This document shows, piece by piece, positions 44,636-53,740 of a DNA stretch of 64,000 bases (its first letter is position 1; each line of letters starts with the position of its first letter). The notes below the pieces were generated by a model. The model was not told where the DNA came from. It did no database searches and worked only from the letters and a program-made list of their open reading frames with translations. The DNA is from Poa pratensis (taxonomy: Eukaryota; Streptophyta; Magnoliopsida; Poales; Poaceae), in NCBI GenBank assembly GCA_947311845.1, contig CAMZMU010000041.1, forward strand, positions 129,711,840 to 129,775,839, in the 5' to 3' direction. Both the position numbers and the translations under genes were made by a program.

Positions 44636-45174
44636 AGACGCGAGAAAGCCAGGCGCAGCAAATTGCCTATAATCAGGTTTTTGGATTGTTGAAATATAAG
44701 CAATTTAGCTATTGATTTAATCCGCGAAAACAGTAAATAGTTTATGACTAGAATAACCAGAATTATACTAATCATGCGATCTACTTGAATAGTAGATAAA
44801 TAGAACGAATCTAAAGCAACTACTACAAGCAGAAACTGTAGCAGTATCGTAAACAGGAAGATCAAGTAATCATACGGTGCAGCGGCAGCCGAAGCGTTGG
44901 CGTTGCTGTTGTCGCCCATGTCGTCGATGAAGAGGCTGCCGATGTCGGGGAAGAAGTCGTCGTTGGGGAAGAACTCGATGCCAGTAGTCGCGCGAGTGCG
45001 CTCCCCAAAAACCTGATCGCCCCTCTCCCGTACAGGATCACAAGAGGCGGGGTTCCGGAGGCCTACTGTCCCTTCAACCGGTGCACGCCGGAAGACGGGA
45101 TGGAGAAGACTTGGAAGACGGCGGCGCAAGGTTTTGGAACGGTGGTGCGAGACCATGTGTTGCGTATATGCCAA
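44632..45174 (-). CDS. LTR-leader open frame, 180 codons, unknown
   Basis: This open frame lies in R and U5 of the 5' LTR and runs on through the leader until TGA at 44632-44634, overlapping the gag ATG. It starts shortly after the TATA box and encodes MVSHH, then a segment with an acidic patch (FFPNDDFFPDIGSLFIDDMGD), an Ala-rich run and a very hydrophobic stretch (YLIFLFTILLQFLLVVVAL) that could span a membrane. The same frame is open in the 3' LTR (39885-39325) despite about 2 percent divergence. I know no function for it; chance persistence is possible. Confidence 0.35.
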   Translation of the reverse strand: MAYTQHMVSHHRSKTLRRRLPSLLHPVFRRAPVEGTVGLRNPASCDPVRERGDQVFGERTRATTGIEFFPNDDFFPDIGSLFIDDMGDNSNANASAAAAPYDYLIFLFTILLQFLLVVVALDSFYLSTIQVDRMISIILVILVINYLLFSRIKSIAKLLIFQQSKNLIIGNLLRLAFSRL

Positions 45175-45490
45175 AATTGGCTTGGTTCGGTTTTATATAG
45201 TGCAGGTTGGGAGTCAAAGCAGCCCTCATAAACGCTCCGTTTATGATTTAGAAACTGCCGTATTAAACACGTCCGTTTATGAATTAAAAACGGTCACAAT
45301 AAACGTGTTTGTGAATCAGAAACGGCTGTATTAACCGTGTCTGTTAATGAATTAGAAACGGCCGTAATAAACGTGACCGTTACTAATTAATCAATGACTC
45401 ATTAATTTTCCCAATTAACAAAATATAATAATGTGCCAATGAGAATTTCTAAATTTATCTTGGGCTAGTAAATACTAGTAAATTCCAACA
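44687..45490 (-). repeat. Copia 5' LTR (804 bp)
   Basis: The promoter-bearing LTR for leftward transcription. TATATAAA lies at 45192-45199 (minus strand), and the U3 repeat block at 45229-45390. The ends TGTTG and CAACA match the 3' LTR. Confidence 0.92.
45229..45390 (-). promoter_or_regulatory. Tandem repeats in the Copia U3
   Basis: Four to five degenerate copies of an about 36-bp unit built around TAAACGTGTCCGTTTATGAA and AGAAACGGCCGTAT. They lie just upstream of the TATA box in transcription order, the position of enhancer repeats in the U3 of Tnt1 and Tto1. A regulatory role is inferred by position. Confidence 0.5.
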
Positions 45491-46180
45491 GCGCCGACCC
45501 TGTACTTCCAGTCCAGAACACTGCACCTCGCCGTGCTCTGCCTCGACAGATTCCTGGCCGCGGCCAGGGCAAGGCCGGTCTTTGGGTCGGTCCGAAAGCT
45601 CATCACCATCACCGTAGCGGCCTTGCTCGTCGCTTACAAGTACGAGGAAATCTACCTACCTGATGTGGAGGGGATCATATTCGAGACCAGCCGCGCGCTG
45701 GAGTCTGACGGCGGCGGCTGCACTAGGGACGAGCTGCTCGCCGCGGAGATCGCGGTGCTCAAGGCGCTCCGGTACGACCTGGGCGCTCCCACGGCATTCA
45801 CCTTCCTCGAGCACTTCCTGGAGCGCCTCGGCGTCAATGGAGACGTTCGCGGCGATGAGGCTGTTGCCCAGCTGGCGAGCTACGTTGCCGAGCTGAGCCT
45901 GCTGGACTACGGCGTCCTCCGGTTCCGGCTGTCCGTCGTGGCGGCGTCGGCCATACTCGTCGCGCGAATGTCGTCCCACGACAAGCCGTGGGGCCACGAG
46001 CACGAACGCGCGACCGGGTACACGGCGGCCGAGCTCAAGGATTGCGCCGAGAGGTTGAACCGGTTGCACCAGAACAACGCCAAGTACGCATCGTCTTCAG
46101 GGTTTGAGCATATGAGGAAGAAATACAACAATTCCAATTTCGACTGCGTGTGGACCTGGCCTCCTCTCGCTTGTATTTGA

Positions 46181-46386
46181 AGTCTGCCAGGATTATGATC
46201 AGGAGTAGTACTTCTTTTCAGACCCTTTGCTAGCTCGTACGAGTACATCCACAATGTTTCGGTTATGTACAAGTGAACATACGAAGTATTTTTTTTCTCA
46301 GAATAGTGAGTGAGACAAATTTATCCAAATATTTGAACACCTAGACAACGGGACAAGAAAAATTCCATTTCATCTATCAACTATGG
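46181..46386 (+). repeat. Cyclin D 3' UTR and 3' flank (left part)
   Basis: Follows the cyclin D stop codon and matches 16526-16700 (GTCTGCCA, TACTTCTTTT, GGTTATGTACAAGTGAACA). It is interrupted by LINE-f within ATCTATCAACTATGG and continues at 51895. Confidence 0.8.
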
Positions 46387-46389
46387 TCC

Positions 46390-48086
46390 CCTGGGATTAC
46401 GGCTGTCCCCTGGGTAGCACAAATGGAGCCCATTGAACTGTTACCAAAGAAGTGGATTAGGGTGTACGGCATCCCTCCAAAGGTGACCGGAGATTTCTTA
46501 TCTTTGTGGAGCCTGGGCTCGCTGTTTGGGAAGACATTGAAGGTGGACATGAAATTTACCCGCAAATTTGGAGTTTTGCGTATCCTTGTGGGTTGCGTTG
46601 ATTACACATTGATTCCTTCGGGTTGGCTCGTTTTCATAAAAGATGGTTTCTATAAGCTTGGTTTCAAGGTGGAGCATCCGATTGATGTGACGGATAATGA
46701 GAATGATGATCCTAAGTCACCACCACGTGATGACGACAAAGACAAAGAGGAGGAGTCTGAAAATGAGTCCAAAAACAAAAACGAAGCTGCTGCTTCGCAT
46801 GTCAACAATTCAGATACTATGGCTACTGATGAGGTCTCAAAACCAGAGGGGGAACAAGGCAACGGGGGGAAAAACCCGGATGCTATGCAGGAGGCTGTGG
46901 GAGTCATCTTTTCTCCGATGGTCCAGAAGCAATTTAGTGCGGCTAGAAAGGAGTGGCTGGGGTTGATAGCTAATTCTCAGGCAATGCAAAAGGAAATCGG
47001 AAATCTGGGGGATAGGATCGAGCTGGGAGATACACAAGAGGGCAGCAAGCAGTCCGAGGTGCGCTCGGACCTGTTCATTCAGCAAAACACTCACGAGATG
47101 ACCATGGCAGAGAAGGAAATTATCTCGGCCAAGAATACGGCTGAATTCTGTGGGACTTTGGAGACGGTGATAGGGGAAAAAATTGCGATTCCCATGCACC
47201 GGAACAGGAGAGTGAGGCCATAGAGGACGCCCTTGATTCTGAATTGTCGGAGCAGACTCAGCAAAATTGGCATACAGTGACACATGCGAGCCCGGTCTCT
47301 GGTGCTGAGGTGCTACAAGCTGCTGTTGAGGAGCTAACGCCTCAATCTGATGGAGCTCGCCCTCCTGGAGCTGCGGCTGAGGCAATGGTGTGGAGGACTC
47401 CACCATGCATGTCTCCTAGGGGCGGTAGTATTTCTCCAGCTTCATCGGATGGTGGTCTCTATATGGATCGACTTGGGAAAACTATACTGAACCAATCTCA
47501 GCCAGGCGGGCCGGGATCAGTTCAGATGATGCAAGTAGCAAGGGGGTATACTGAGCAAGAATTGTTGGCGTTCGGAGGGATGCAAGAGATGGAGGTGCGA
47601 TCAAGTCAGAGGTTGAAGTCTCATGTCAATGCGGATAGTCCGATTCTTCAACGGGCTATGGACTTGGCGGCTCGCAAAAACACTCTGACTACAAGAGGTA
47701 CTCCACGTGCTCCCAAGCTTTCATTATTATCGTTCTCTAATTCTGAAATTAAGTCTAGAGCGGATAGGTTGGGAATTTCACTAGGTATAACAAATGAGCA
47801 ACAAGATGCATCTATTGCGTTAATTAAAAATGTGGAACAAGAGAGGGACATTATTTTTTTACATAACTCTTTACCTCCTAGAGACGACATTGATGAGTCG
47901 AGTTTAACCTTAAAAAGAGCAAAACAGTTGAGTGAGGATCTAGACGAGGATGAAATCGAAGGTATGTTAGATCATGCGGATCATGACATACCTAAGGTAA
48001 AAAACAAGCGAGGGCGTAAGAAAAATAGTTACTCCAAAAAAGAGGTCAGGAGAAGTGCTAGGATAAGAAAGATAAACAACATCTAA
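46390..48086 (+). pseudogene. LINE-f ORF1 (DUF4283-type RNA-binding protein)
   Basis: The N-terminal part encodes EPIELLPKKWIRVYGIPP and GSLFGKTLKVDMKFTRKFG, typical of the DUF4283 domain in plant L1 ORF1, an RNA-binding component of the LINE particle. An acidic, Lys-rich linker follows (DDDKDKEEESENESK). A stop at 47221-47223 is followed by a second frame from 47244 to 48086, which ends with a basic tail (KNKRGRKKNSYSKKEVRR). The break near 47190-47240 is probably a 1-2 bp indel in an ancestral single frame. Confidence 0.7.
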
Positions 48087-48090
48087 AAAA

Positions 48091-51000
48091 ATGAAAGGAA
48101 TGGTGTGGAATTCAGACAGTTTTGGGGATACAGCTAAGCATCTAACTATTCATGAAACGGTGAGGGAGGAAAATTTAGACTCTGTGGCTATTGTTGAAAC
48201 AGGAAGATCTCTCTTTGCGACTCCGTTCCTGAAATTTTTAGCTAGGGGTAGGGACTTTACGTGGTTCTGTATCCCCCTCATGGTCGGTCAGGAGGGATGC
48301 TCGTAGGATTTAACAATGCCACTTTGGCAGCCAACAGCATACTCACCGGAGATTTTTGCGCTAAATTTCATGTGAGAAATAAGCTGGATGGGTTTAGATG
48401 GGCCTTTGTTGTAGTCTACGGGGCTGCACAAGAGGTGAAAAAACCTGACTTTTTGGCTGAGTTAGTGCGCATATGTGATGATGAAACTCTACCAATTTTA
48501 GTAGGTGGAGATTTCAATATAATTAGAAGGCAAGAAGAAAAAAACAATTCAAATTTTAATGCGAGATGGCCTTTTTTATTTAATGCGATAATTGAAAGCC
48601 TGAATCTAAAGGAATTGAAAATGTCAGGAAGACAATATACTTGGGCTAGCAGAATGGAGACACCAACGTTTGAGAAGTTGGACAGATTTCTAGCTTGTGT
48701 TGAGTGGGAGCAGAAATTTCCCTTAGTCACTATCCATGCGATGACGCGTACGGGGTCGGATCATACTCCTTTGTTGTTAGACTCAGGGGATCAGGCATAT
48801 GTAGGAAACTCTAGTCATTTCTCGTTTGAGTTATCTTGGATGCGCCAAGATGGCTTTGCTGAGATGATTATAAAAGAGTGGAACTCGATTCAGACCGGCA
48901 GTTCGCCGGTTGAAAGATGGCAGAACAAAATCAGACATTTACGTCAATTCTTGAGAGGTTGGGCCAAAAACAAAAGTGGGGAATATAAACAATTGCGTGA
49001 CAAACTTTCCCTATTAATCACCCAACTAGATATCAAGGCCGAAACTATCCCTCTTAATGCAACAGAGCGGGCTGCAAAAAAAGATGCGGATGAATGCCTA
49101 GCAAAACTTAGAAGGGACGAAGAATCAAAATGGGCGCAGCGAGCCAAAGTCAAATATATTCAAGAGGGTGGAAGTAATACGAGATACTTTCATATCATTG
49201 CGAATGGAAAACATAGGAAAAAGAGGATTTTCCAATTAGAACAAGATGAAGGTACAATTGTAGGTCAAGAAAATCTCAAAAACTTTATCTCAGAGTATTA
49301 CAAAAAATTATTTGGAGCACCAGATCCGAACTATGTAACGATGGATGAGGAAATGACCCAGGATATGCCTCAGATTTTGGCTGAGGAAAATATCATTTTA
49401 ACTCAAGCATTCACCGAGAAGGAAGTCCATGATGCGATTAGCCAAATGGAGCATAATAAAGCTCCAGGGCCAGACGGGTTTCCTGCAGAATTTTATCAAA
49501 AAATTTGGAACACTATCAAGGTCGATTTAATGGCAATGTTCTCTCAATTGCGAGAGGGAAATCTGCCTTTACATAAGCTCAACTTCGGGATTATTACGTT
49601 ACTCCCAAAGAAAGAGGACGCTAGTCGTATCGAACAATATAGGCCTATTTGTTTGTTAAATGTAAGTTTCAAAATTTTCACAAAGGTGGGAACGAATAGA
49701 GTAACATCGATAGCAAGTAGGGTTGTGCGACCGACCCAAACTGCTTTCATACCAGGTAGAAACATCCTTGAAGGTGTAGTGGTGCTGCACGAAACAATTC
49801 ATGAAATACATAGAAAAAAGATGGATGGGGTGCTCTTCAAAATAGATTTTGAAAAAGCATATGACAAGGTCAAATGGTCTTTTTTACAAACAGTTCTACG
49901 CATGAAAGGTTTTGCACCTCAGTGGTGTGAATGGATAGCTAGGTTCATTCAGGGGGGAGTGTAGGAATACGGGTTAATGACGATATCGGTCATTACTTCC
50001 AAACACTTAAGGGGCTACGACAAGGGGATCCCTTGTCACCATTACTCTTCAATCTATCTGCGGACATGTTGGCAATTTTAATTGCTAGAGCGAAGGAGGA
50101 TGGCCAGGTGGGAAGCTTGATACCTCATCTTGTAGAAGGGGGTGTGTCAATCCTCCAATATGCGGATGATACAATATTGTTTATGGAACACGACATTGCG
50201 AAAGCCGTGAATATGAAACTCATCTTAGCTTTTTTCGAGCAACTTTCGGGGTTGAAAATTAACTTTCACAAAAGCGAACTTTATTGTTTTGGAAAGGCTA
50301 AAGATAAACAGGAAGAGTACCGTAGCATATTCGGATGTGAGATCGGTTCTCTACCTTTTAGATATTTAGGAATTCCAATACATTTTCGGAAACTTCGGAA
50401 TAAAGAATGGAAGATTGTGGAGGATCGGTTTGAGAAGAAGTTAGCTATCATACGGAGATCGTCTTGTGCTTATTAATTCAGTTTTGACAAGCCTCCCAAT
50501 GTTCCTTCTATCATTCTTTGAGATACGCAAAGGGGTACGGAAACTATTAGACTATTATCGTTCTAGGTTTTTTTGGCAAAGTGATCAGTTAAAACGTAAA
50601 TACAGATTAACAAAATGGAATATTGTTTGCCGGCCAAAAGACCAAGGTGGCCTAGGAATTGCGGTCCTAGAAACAAAAAACAAATGTCTACTAACTAAGT
50701 GGTTATTCAAGTTGATAAATGAAGAAGGGGTGTGGCAAGAATTGCAAGTAAATAAGTACTTAGGGGGGAAAACTTTATCCCAAGTACAGTATAAACCCTT
50801 TGATTCGCCATTTTGGAAAGGATTAATGAAGGTAAAGAATGATTTTTTTGAGCGTGGAAACTTCATTCTTGGAAACGGCGAGCAAGTTCGTTTTTGGGAG
50901 GACAATTGGTTAGGACAAAGATCACTTGCGAATGAGTATCCTAATCTCTATACCATAACGTTGAACAAAATGGCCACGGTGCCGAGGTACTTAGTACAGT

Positions 51001-51739
51001 ACCTATAAATCTCCAATTTAGACGAACACTACTTGGAAATAATAGAACTGCTTGGTTTCATTTAGTAGAAAGATTGATACGGGTCAATCTAATAGATCAA
51101 CCAGATCGGTTCAAATGGAGCTTGACAACTAATGGGACATACACGGTAAAATCCTATTATCTAGACTTACTAAATGGACATACCAGATATTTGCGTAAGT
51201 ATCTGTGGAAACTAAAAATCCCATTGAAGATTAAAATATTTTTGTGGTTCCTTAATAGAAGAGAGTTACTGACCAAGGATAATTTGGCTAAGAGACATTG
51301 GATAGGGTGTAAGAAGTGTGTTTTTTGCGATGCGGATGAGTCTGTTCAACACCTTTTTATTTCATGTCCTTTTGTAAGAAATATATGGCGGCTAGTACAC
51401 TTTACGTTCAATGTGTACCCTCCGACTAGTGTGTCTAATTTGTTTGGATCATGGTTAAACGGGGTAGATAAAGGCACCAAGGCTCGAATTAGGATTGGTG
51501 TTGCGGCCATTCTTTGGGCTATTTGGAATTGTCGTAATGACATTGTCTTTAACAAGAAAAATTATTCTCATTATTTGCAGGTTATCAACATGGCGGTCTA
51601 TTGGATCCGTTTGTGGTCCTATCTTCTACCTGCGGAGCAGTGTGGCCTTATGGACGCTGGATGCACCCGACTTATGATGGTAGTACGGGCTATCTTCTGC
51701 CGGGCTGGGTGGCAGCACACTAGAAGAATCGATGTTTAG
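48091..51739 (+). pseudogene. LINE-f ORF2 (endonuclease, reverse transcriptase, zinc tail)
   Basis: The start at 48091 lies 5 bp after ORF1 ends. The endonuclease begins MKGMVWNSDSFGDTAKH; a frameshift near 48275 moves the frame to 48261-49964, with GGDFNIIRRQEE, GRQYTWASRM, TGSDHTPLLLD, then RT motifs KAPGPDGFPAEFY, LLPKKEDASRIEQYRPICL and KIDFEKAYDKVKWSFL. Further breaks occur near 49960, 50455 and 51005. The remaining RT includes KGLRQGDPLSPLLFN (about 50010) and LQYADDTILFM; the zinc tail CVFCDADESVQHLFISC lies in 51074-51739. Inactive through at least four frame breaks, otherwise complete. Confidence 0.88.
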
Positions 51740-51894
51740 TGTGTCCTTTTTTCAGTGGTTGATTTTTGTAGCCACACTTTGTGATCCTTGAGCTGTAAAC
51801 TTTGATACTTGCTACATTTAAATTCAATAAAGCGGCTGGCTGTGTGCATCAATTTGATGCAGAGGCCGGGATCCGCACCCCCTTTTCTAAAAAA

Positions 51895-52440
51895 ATCTAT
51901 CAACTATGGCCCGAGTACTCCCCAGGAATGAGCGTGTAGTACTTGTGGCATGCAACTATGCAAGAAACAAAGTGCACTGGAGCAGCTAGCATTTATAAGA
52001 TGATACATTGATACTTACCACGATGAGTAACTTTAGACAGCTTTATAAGCTCGCGTAGCAGAACTTCAGAAGAGGGTTAAATTGACCCTGAATGAAACCA
52101 CATGCTCCCTACAAAGTGTTCACGAGAGAAATAATAAATTGCATTCATCAAACTAAAGAGGGTAGATGATGTGCACTCACCACCATGATATAAAACGAAT
52201 CATGCAACGACAGAAAGATATGAGCTAACAATACGTTTTACCATCTGGAAAGAGAGAAAGGAAGAGATAGAAAAGTGATTGCCATGTTTTAATCATGTTC
52301 TTTGGACGTGAGACGAAAATATTAGTAGTTTAGTTCATGTGCCTGGGAGACGTCAGGAATTAGAAGATAACCCTTCTCCATGTTTGGATGTCTGCAAGAC
52401 TTGTTCTTTCAATGGTACCGCATAGAGTGAACTTGGCGAC
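51895..52440 (+). repeat. Cyclin D 3' flank (right part)
   Basis: Continues after LINE-f with GGAATGAGCGTGTAG, GCAACTATGCAAGAAAC, GATACATTGATA, CACTCACCACCATGATATAA and CTGGGAGACGTCAGG. It is the best-preserved 3' flank and serves as reference for the deletion junction in cyclin C. Confidence 0.78.
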
Positions 52441-53079
52441 ATGTACTCCCGGCGGAACTCAAAAACCTATTGGTCCACGCATGGTGTGGGGTCAATCTGG
52501 TGGCAGGGTATTTCATCCGTTAAATTGATTGAAAAATTAATCGGTTTATCTAATTAGGGAACGTGCCCCACGAACTTTCTCCATCCGGCATTTCTTATTT
52601 AACATCCTTCTATCGTATATCTCGTATATCCGTATGCATGCACATGCATTCATGGAATATTTGTATAGTTCGGAAATTCAAAATCATTATCTTTTAAACC
52701 ATAAATCGAATTGAAGATTCGTCTTTACAGCTGGATACGTCTCGACGAGTACTTCGAAACAAGATCTCATCTTAATACGTTTTGAAAAACTTTTGTTTTC
52801 ATCGTCAGTTGACAGGTTATAATATTGTAGCTACCATATTGCTAGTTAATAGTTACCACCCAAATAATACATAGTTACCAGGTCGTTTTTACATGTTTTT
52901 TGTCATAAACATGATATACATGTTCAGAAAGCGAGTATTTGATCCAATCTAGACACGTAAAATATGGGAATACCGTCACATAAGGATTACATTGGTGAGT
53001 AGTGCAGCATATTTTATCCGTGCCCATGAAAATCTAATATGGGACACGTGACCTAGTTAGCACAGTCCAAAATTAATTG
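52441..53079. other. No recognisable feature
   Basis: AT-rich, non-coding. No match to the cyclin flanks or to an identifiable transposon. Confidence 0.45.
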
Positions 53080-53740
53080 CAATATAAGTACACTGGGCCC
53101 GCGTAGGGGAGAGAAATTTCGCAAGTCATCTCATCCCCTTCCCACCCACCCCTTTCTCTCTCTTCCCGAGATCATCTTCCTCTGTGCATCACTGTCGCGG
53201 CCCGTCCCCTTCCTGCGTCCCGGCCAGCTTCCTCGCCGGTGCCATCCTCGTTCTGCGTCCGTACCCAACCCCGCGCCGTCATCATCGCCGTCCTGTCTCC
53301 AACCCTGCTTCGCTCCTGGTTCCCGAGCAGGTACAACGACTGTGCGTTACCCCAAGCCGCGTCAGCTCACCTCACGCCACATCAGGTCACGCCGGCGGCT
53401 AAGCTCGCACCGACCCCACTGCATGCGTCCTCGCCTCATCTCCCGGTGCATGCGCCGCTTCTCAGGTACCGCTCGCCATGCACGGCTGCCACACGGCGGC
53501 GTAGACCTCTGGTCAGAGAACCGGTGGAACGCGCGGGCGTCCAAGCTACGCGTCGCGCCGATGATGTTGTCCACGGACGGGCTCAACTGGCACGGAGATC
53601 TCGCTGCCGGCGCTTGCTGCTGCGCCGCCGAGAAAGAAAGATTGGGAGAGAGACTCTGAAACAAACTCGTGGCCTTTCTCTCTCCCCAGCTGTTGGTCCC
53701 ACAATGTATTCACTTTGTATTTACCGGTGTGTTATTAAAA
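53080..53740 (+). other. CT- and GC-rich segment, possible gene remnant
   Basis: The composition changes to a CT-rich leader (CTTTCTCTCTCTTCCC at about 53152) followed by GC-rich sequence with open frames at 53239-53748 and 53342-53659. The latter ends with a peptide-like stretch (DLWSENRWNARASKLRVAPM) that I cannot place in a family. It resembles a grass promoter and first exon or the inside of a transposon. The Helitron lies immediately downstream. Confidence 0.25.

Larger units (their letters stand above)
39340..45490 (-). mobile_element. Ty1/Copia LTR retrotransposon, 6.15 kb, nearly intact
   Basis: The LTRs are 39340-40147 and 44687-45490, both TGTTG to CAACA, flanked by the 5-bp duplication GCGCC (39335-39339, 45491-45495). 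Transcription runs leftward, so the right LTR is the 5' LTR. Internal order is gag, zinc knuckle, protease, integrase, reverse transcriptase, RNase H, the Copia arrangement. A purine-rich tract (complement of ATCCCCCAC at 40148-40156) borders the 3' LTR. I could not recognise a standard initiator-tRNA primer site after the 5' LTR. The LTRs differ at about 17 positions plus a few indels by eye, roughly 2 percent, so the insertion is fairly young. Confidence 0.93.
39053..46180 (+). pseudogene. CYCF2-like: Cyclin D: F2-type cyclin split by a Copia insertion
   Basis: The coding sequence lies in two pieces, 39053-39339 and 45496-46180 (39335-39339 repeated as the GCGCC duplication at 45491-45495). 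Counting without the insertion and one duplication gives 972 bases, 323 codons plus TGA, with no other lesion. The first piece encodes the leader, YDQDIDAYLRSMEFAPRRR, PDYMALHTKRGEP and LRAVLVEWLYSLAP. The second encodes LAVLCLDRFLAAARARP, LITITVAALLVAYKYEE, LKALRYDLGAPTAFTFLEHF and the C-terminal cyclin fold, ending WTWPPLACI. The leader, cyclin box and tail match copy B. A CDK-binding nuclear role is known for cyclins in general; nothing shows that this copy was ever expressed. Confidence 0.85.
46387..51894 (+). mobile_element. LINE-f: long L1-type retrotransposon with ORF1 and ORF2, 5.5 kb
   Basis: It is flanked by a 15-bp perfect duplication ATCTATCAACTATGG at 46372-46386 and 51895-51909. 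The element starts already inside ORF1: the frame is open upstream of the ATG at 46423, so it is 5'-truncated. ORF1, ORF2 endonuclease, RT and zinc tail follow, then a 3' UTR with AATAAA (about 51826) and a short A run. It has the longest target duplication in the window, although its ORFs already carry several frameshifts. Confidence 0.9.
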
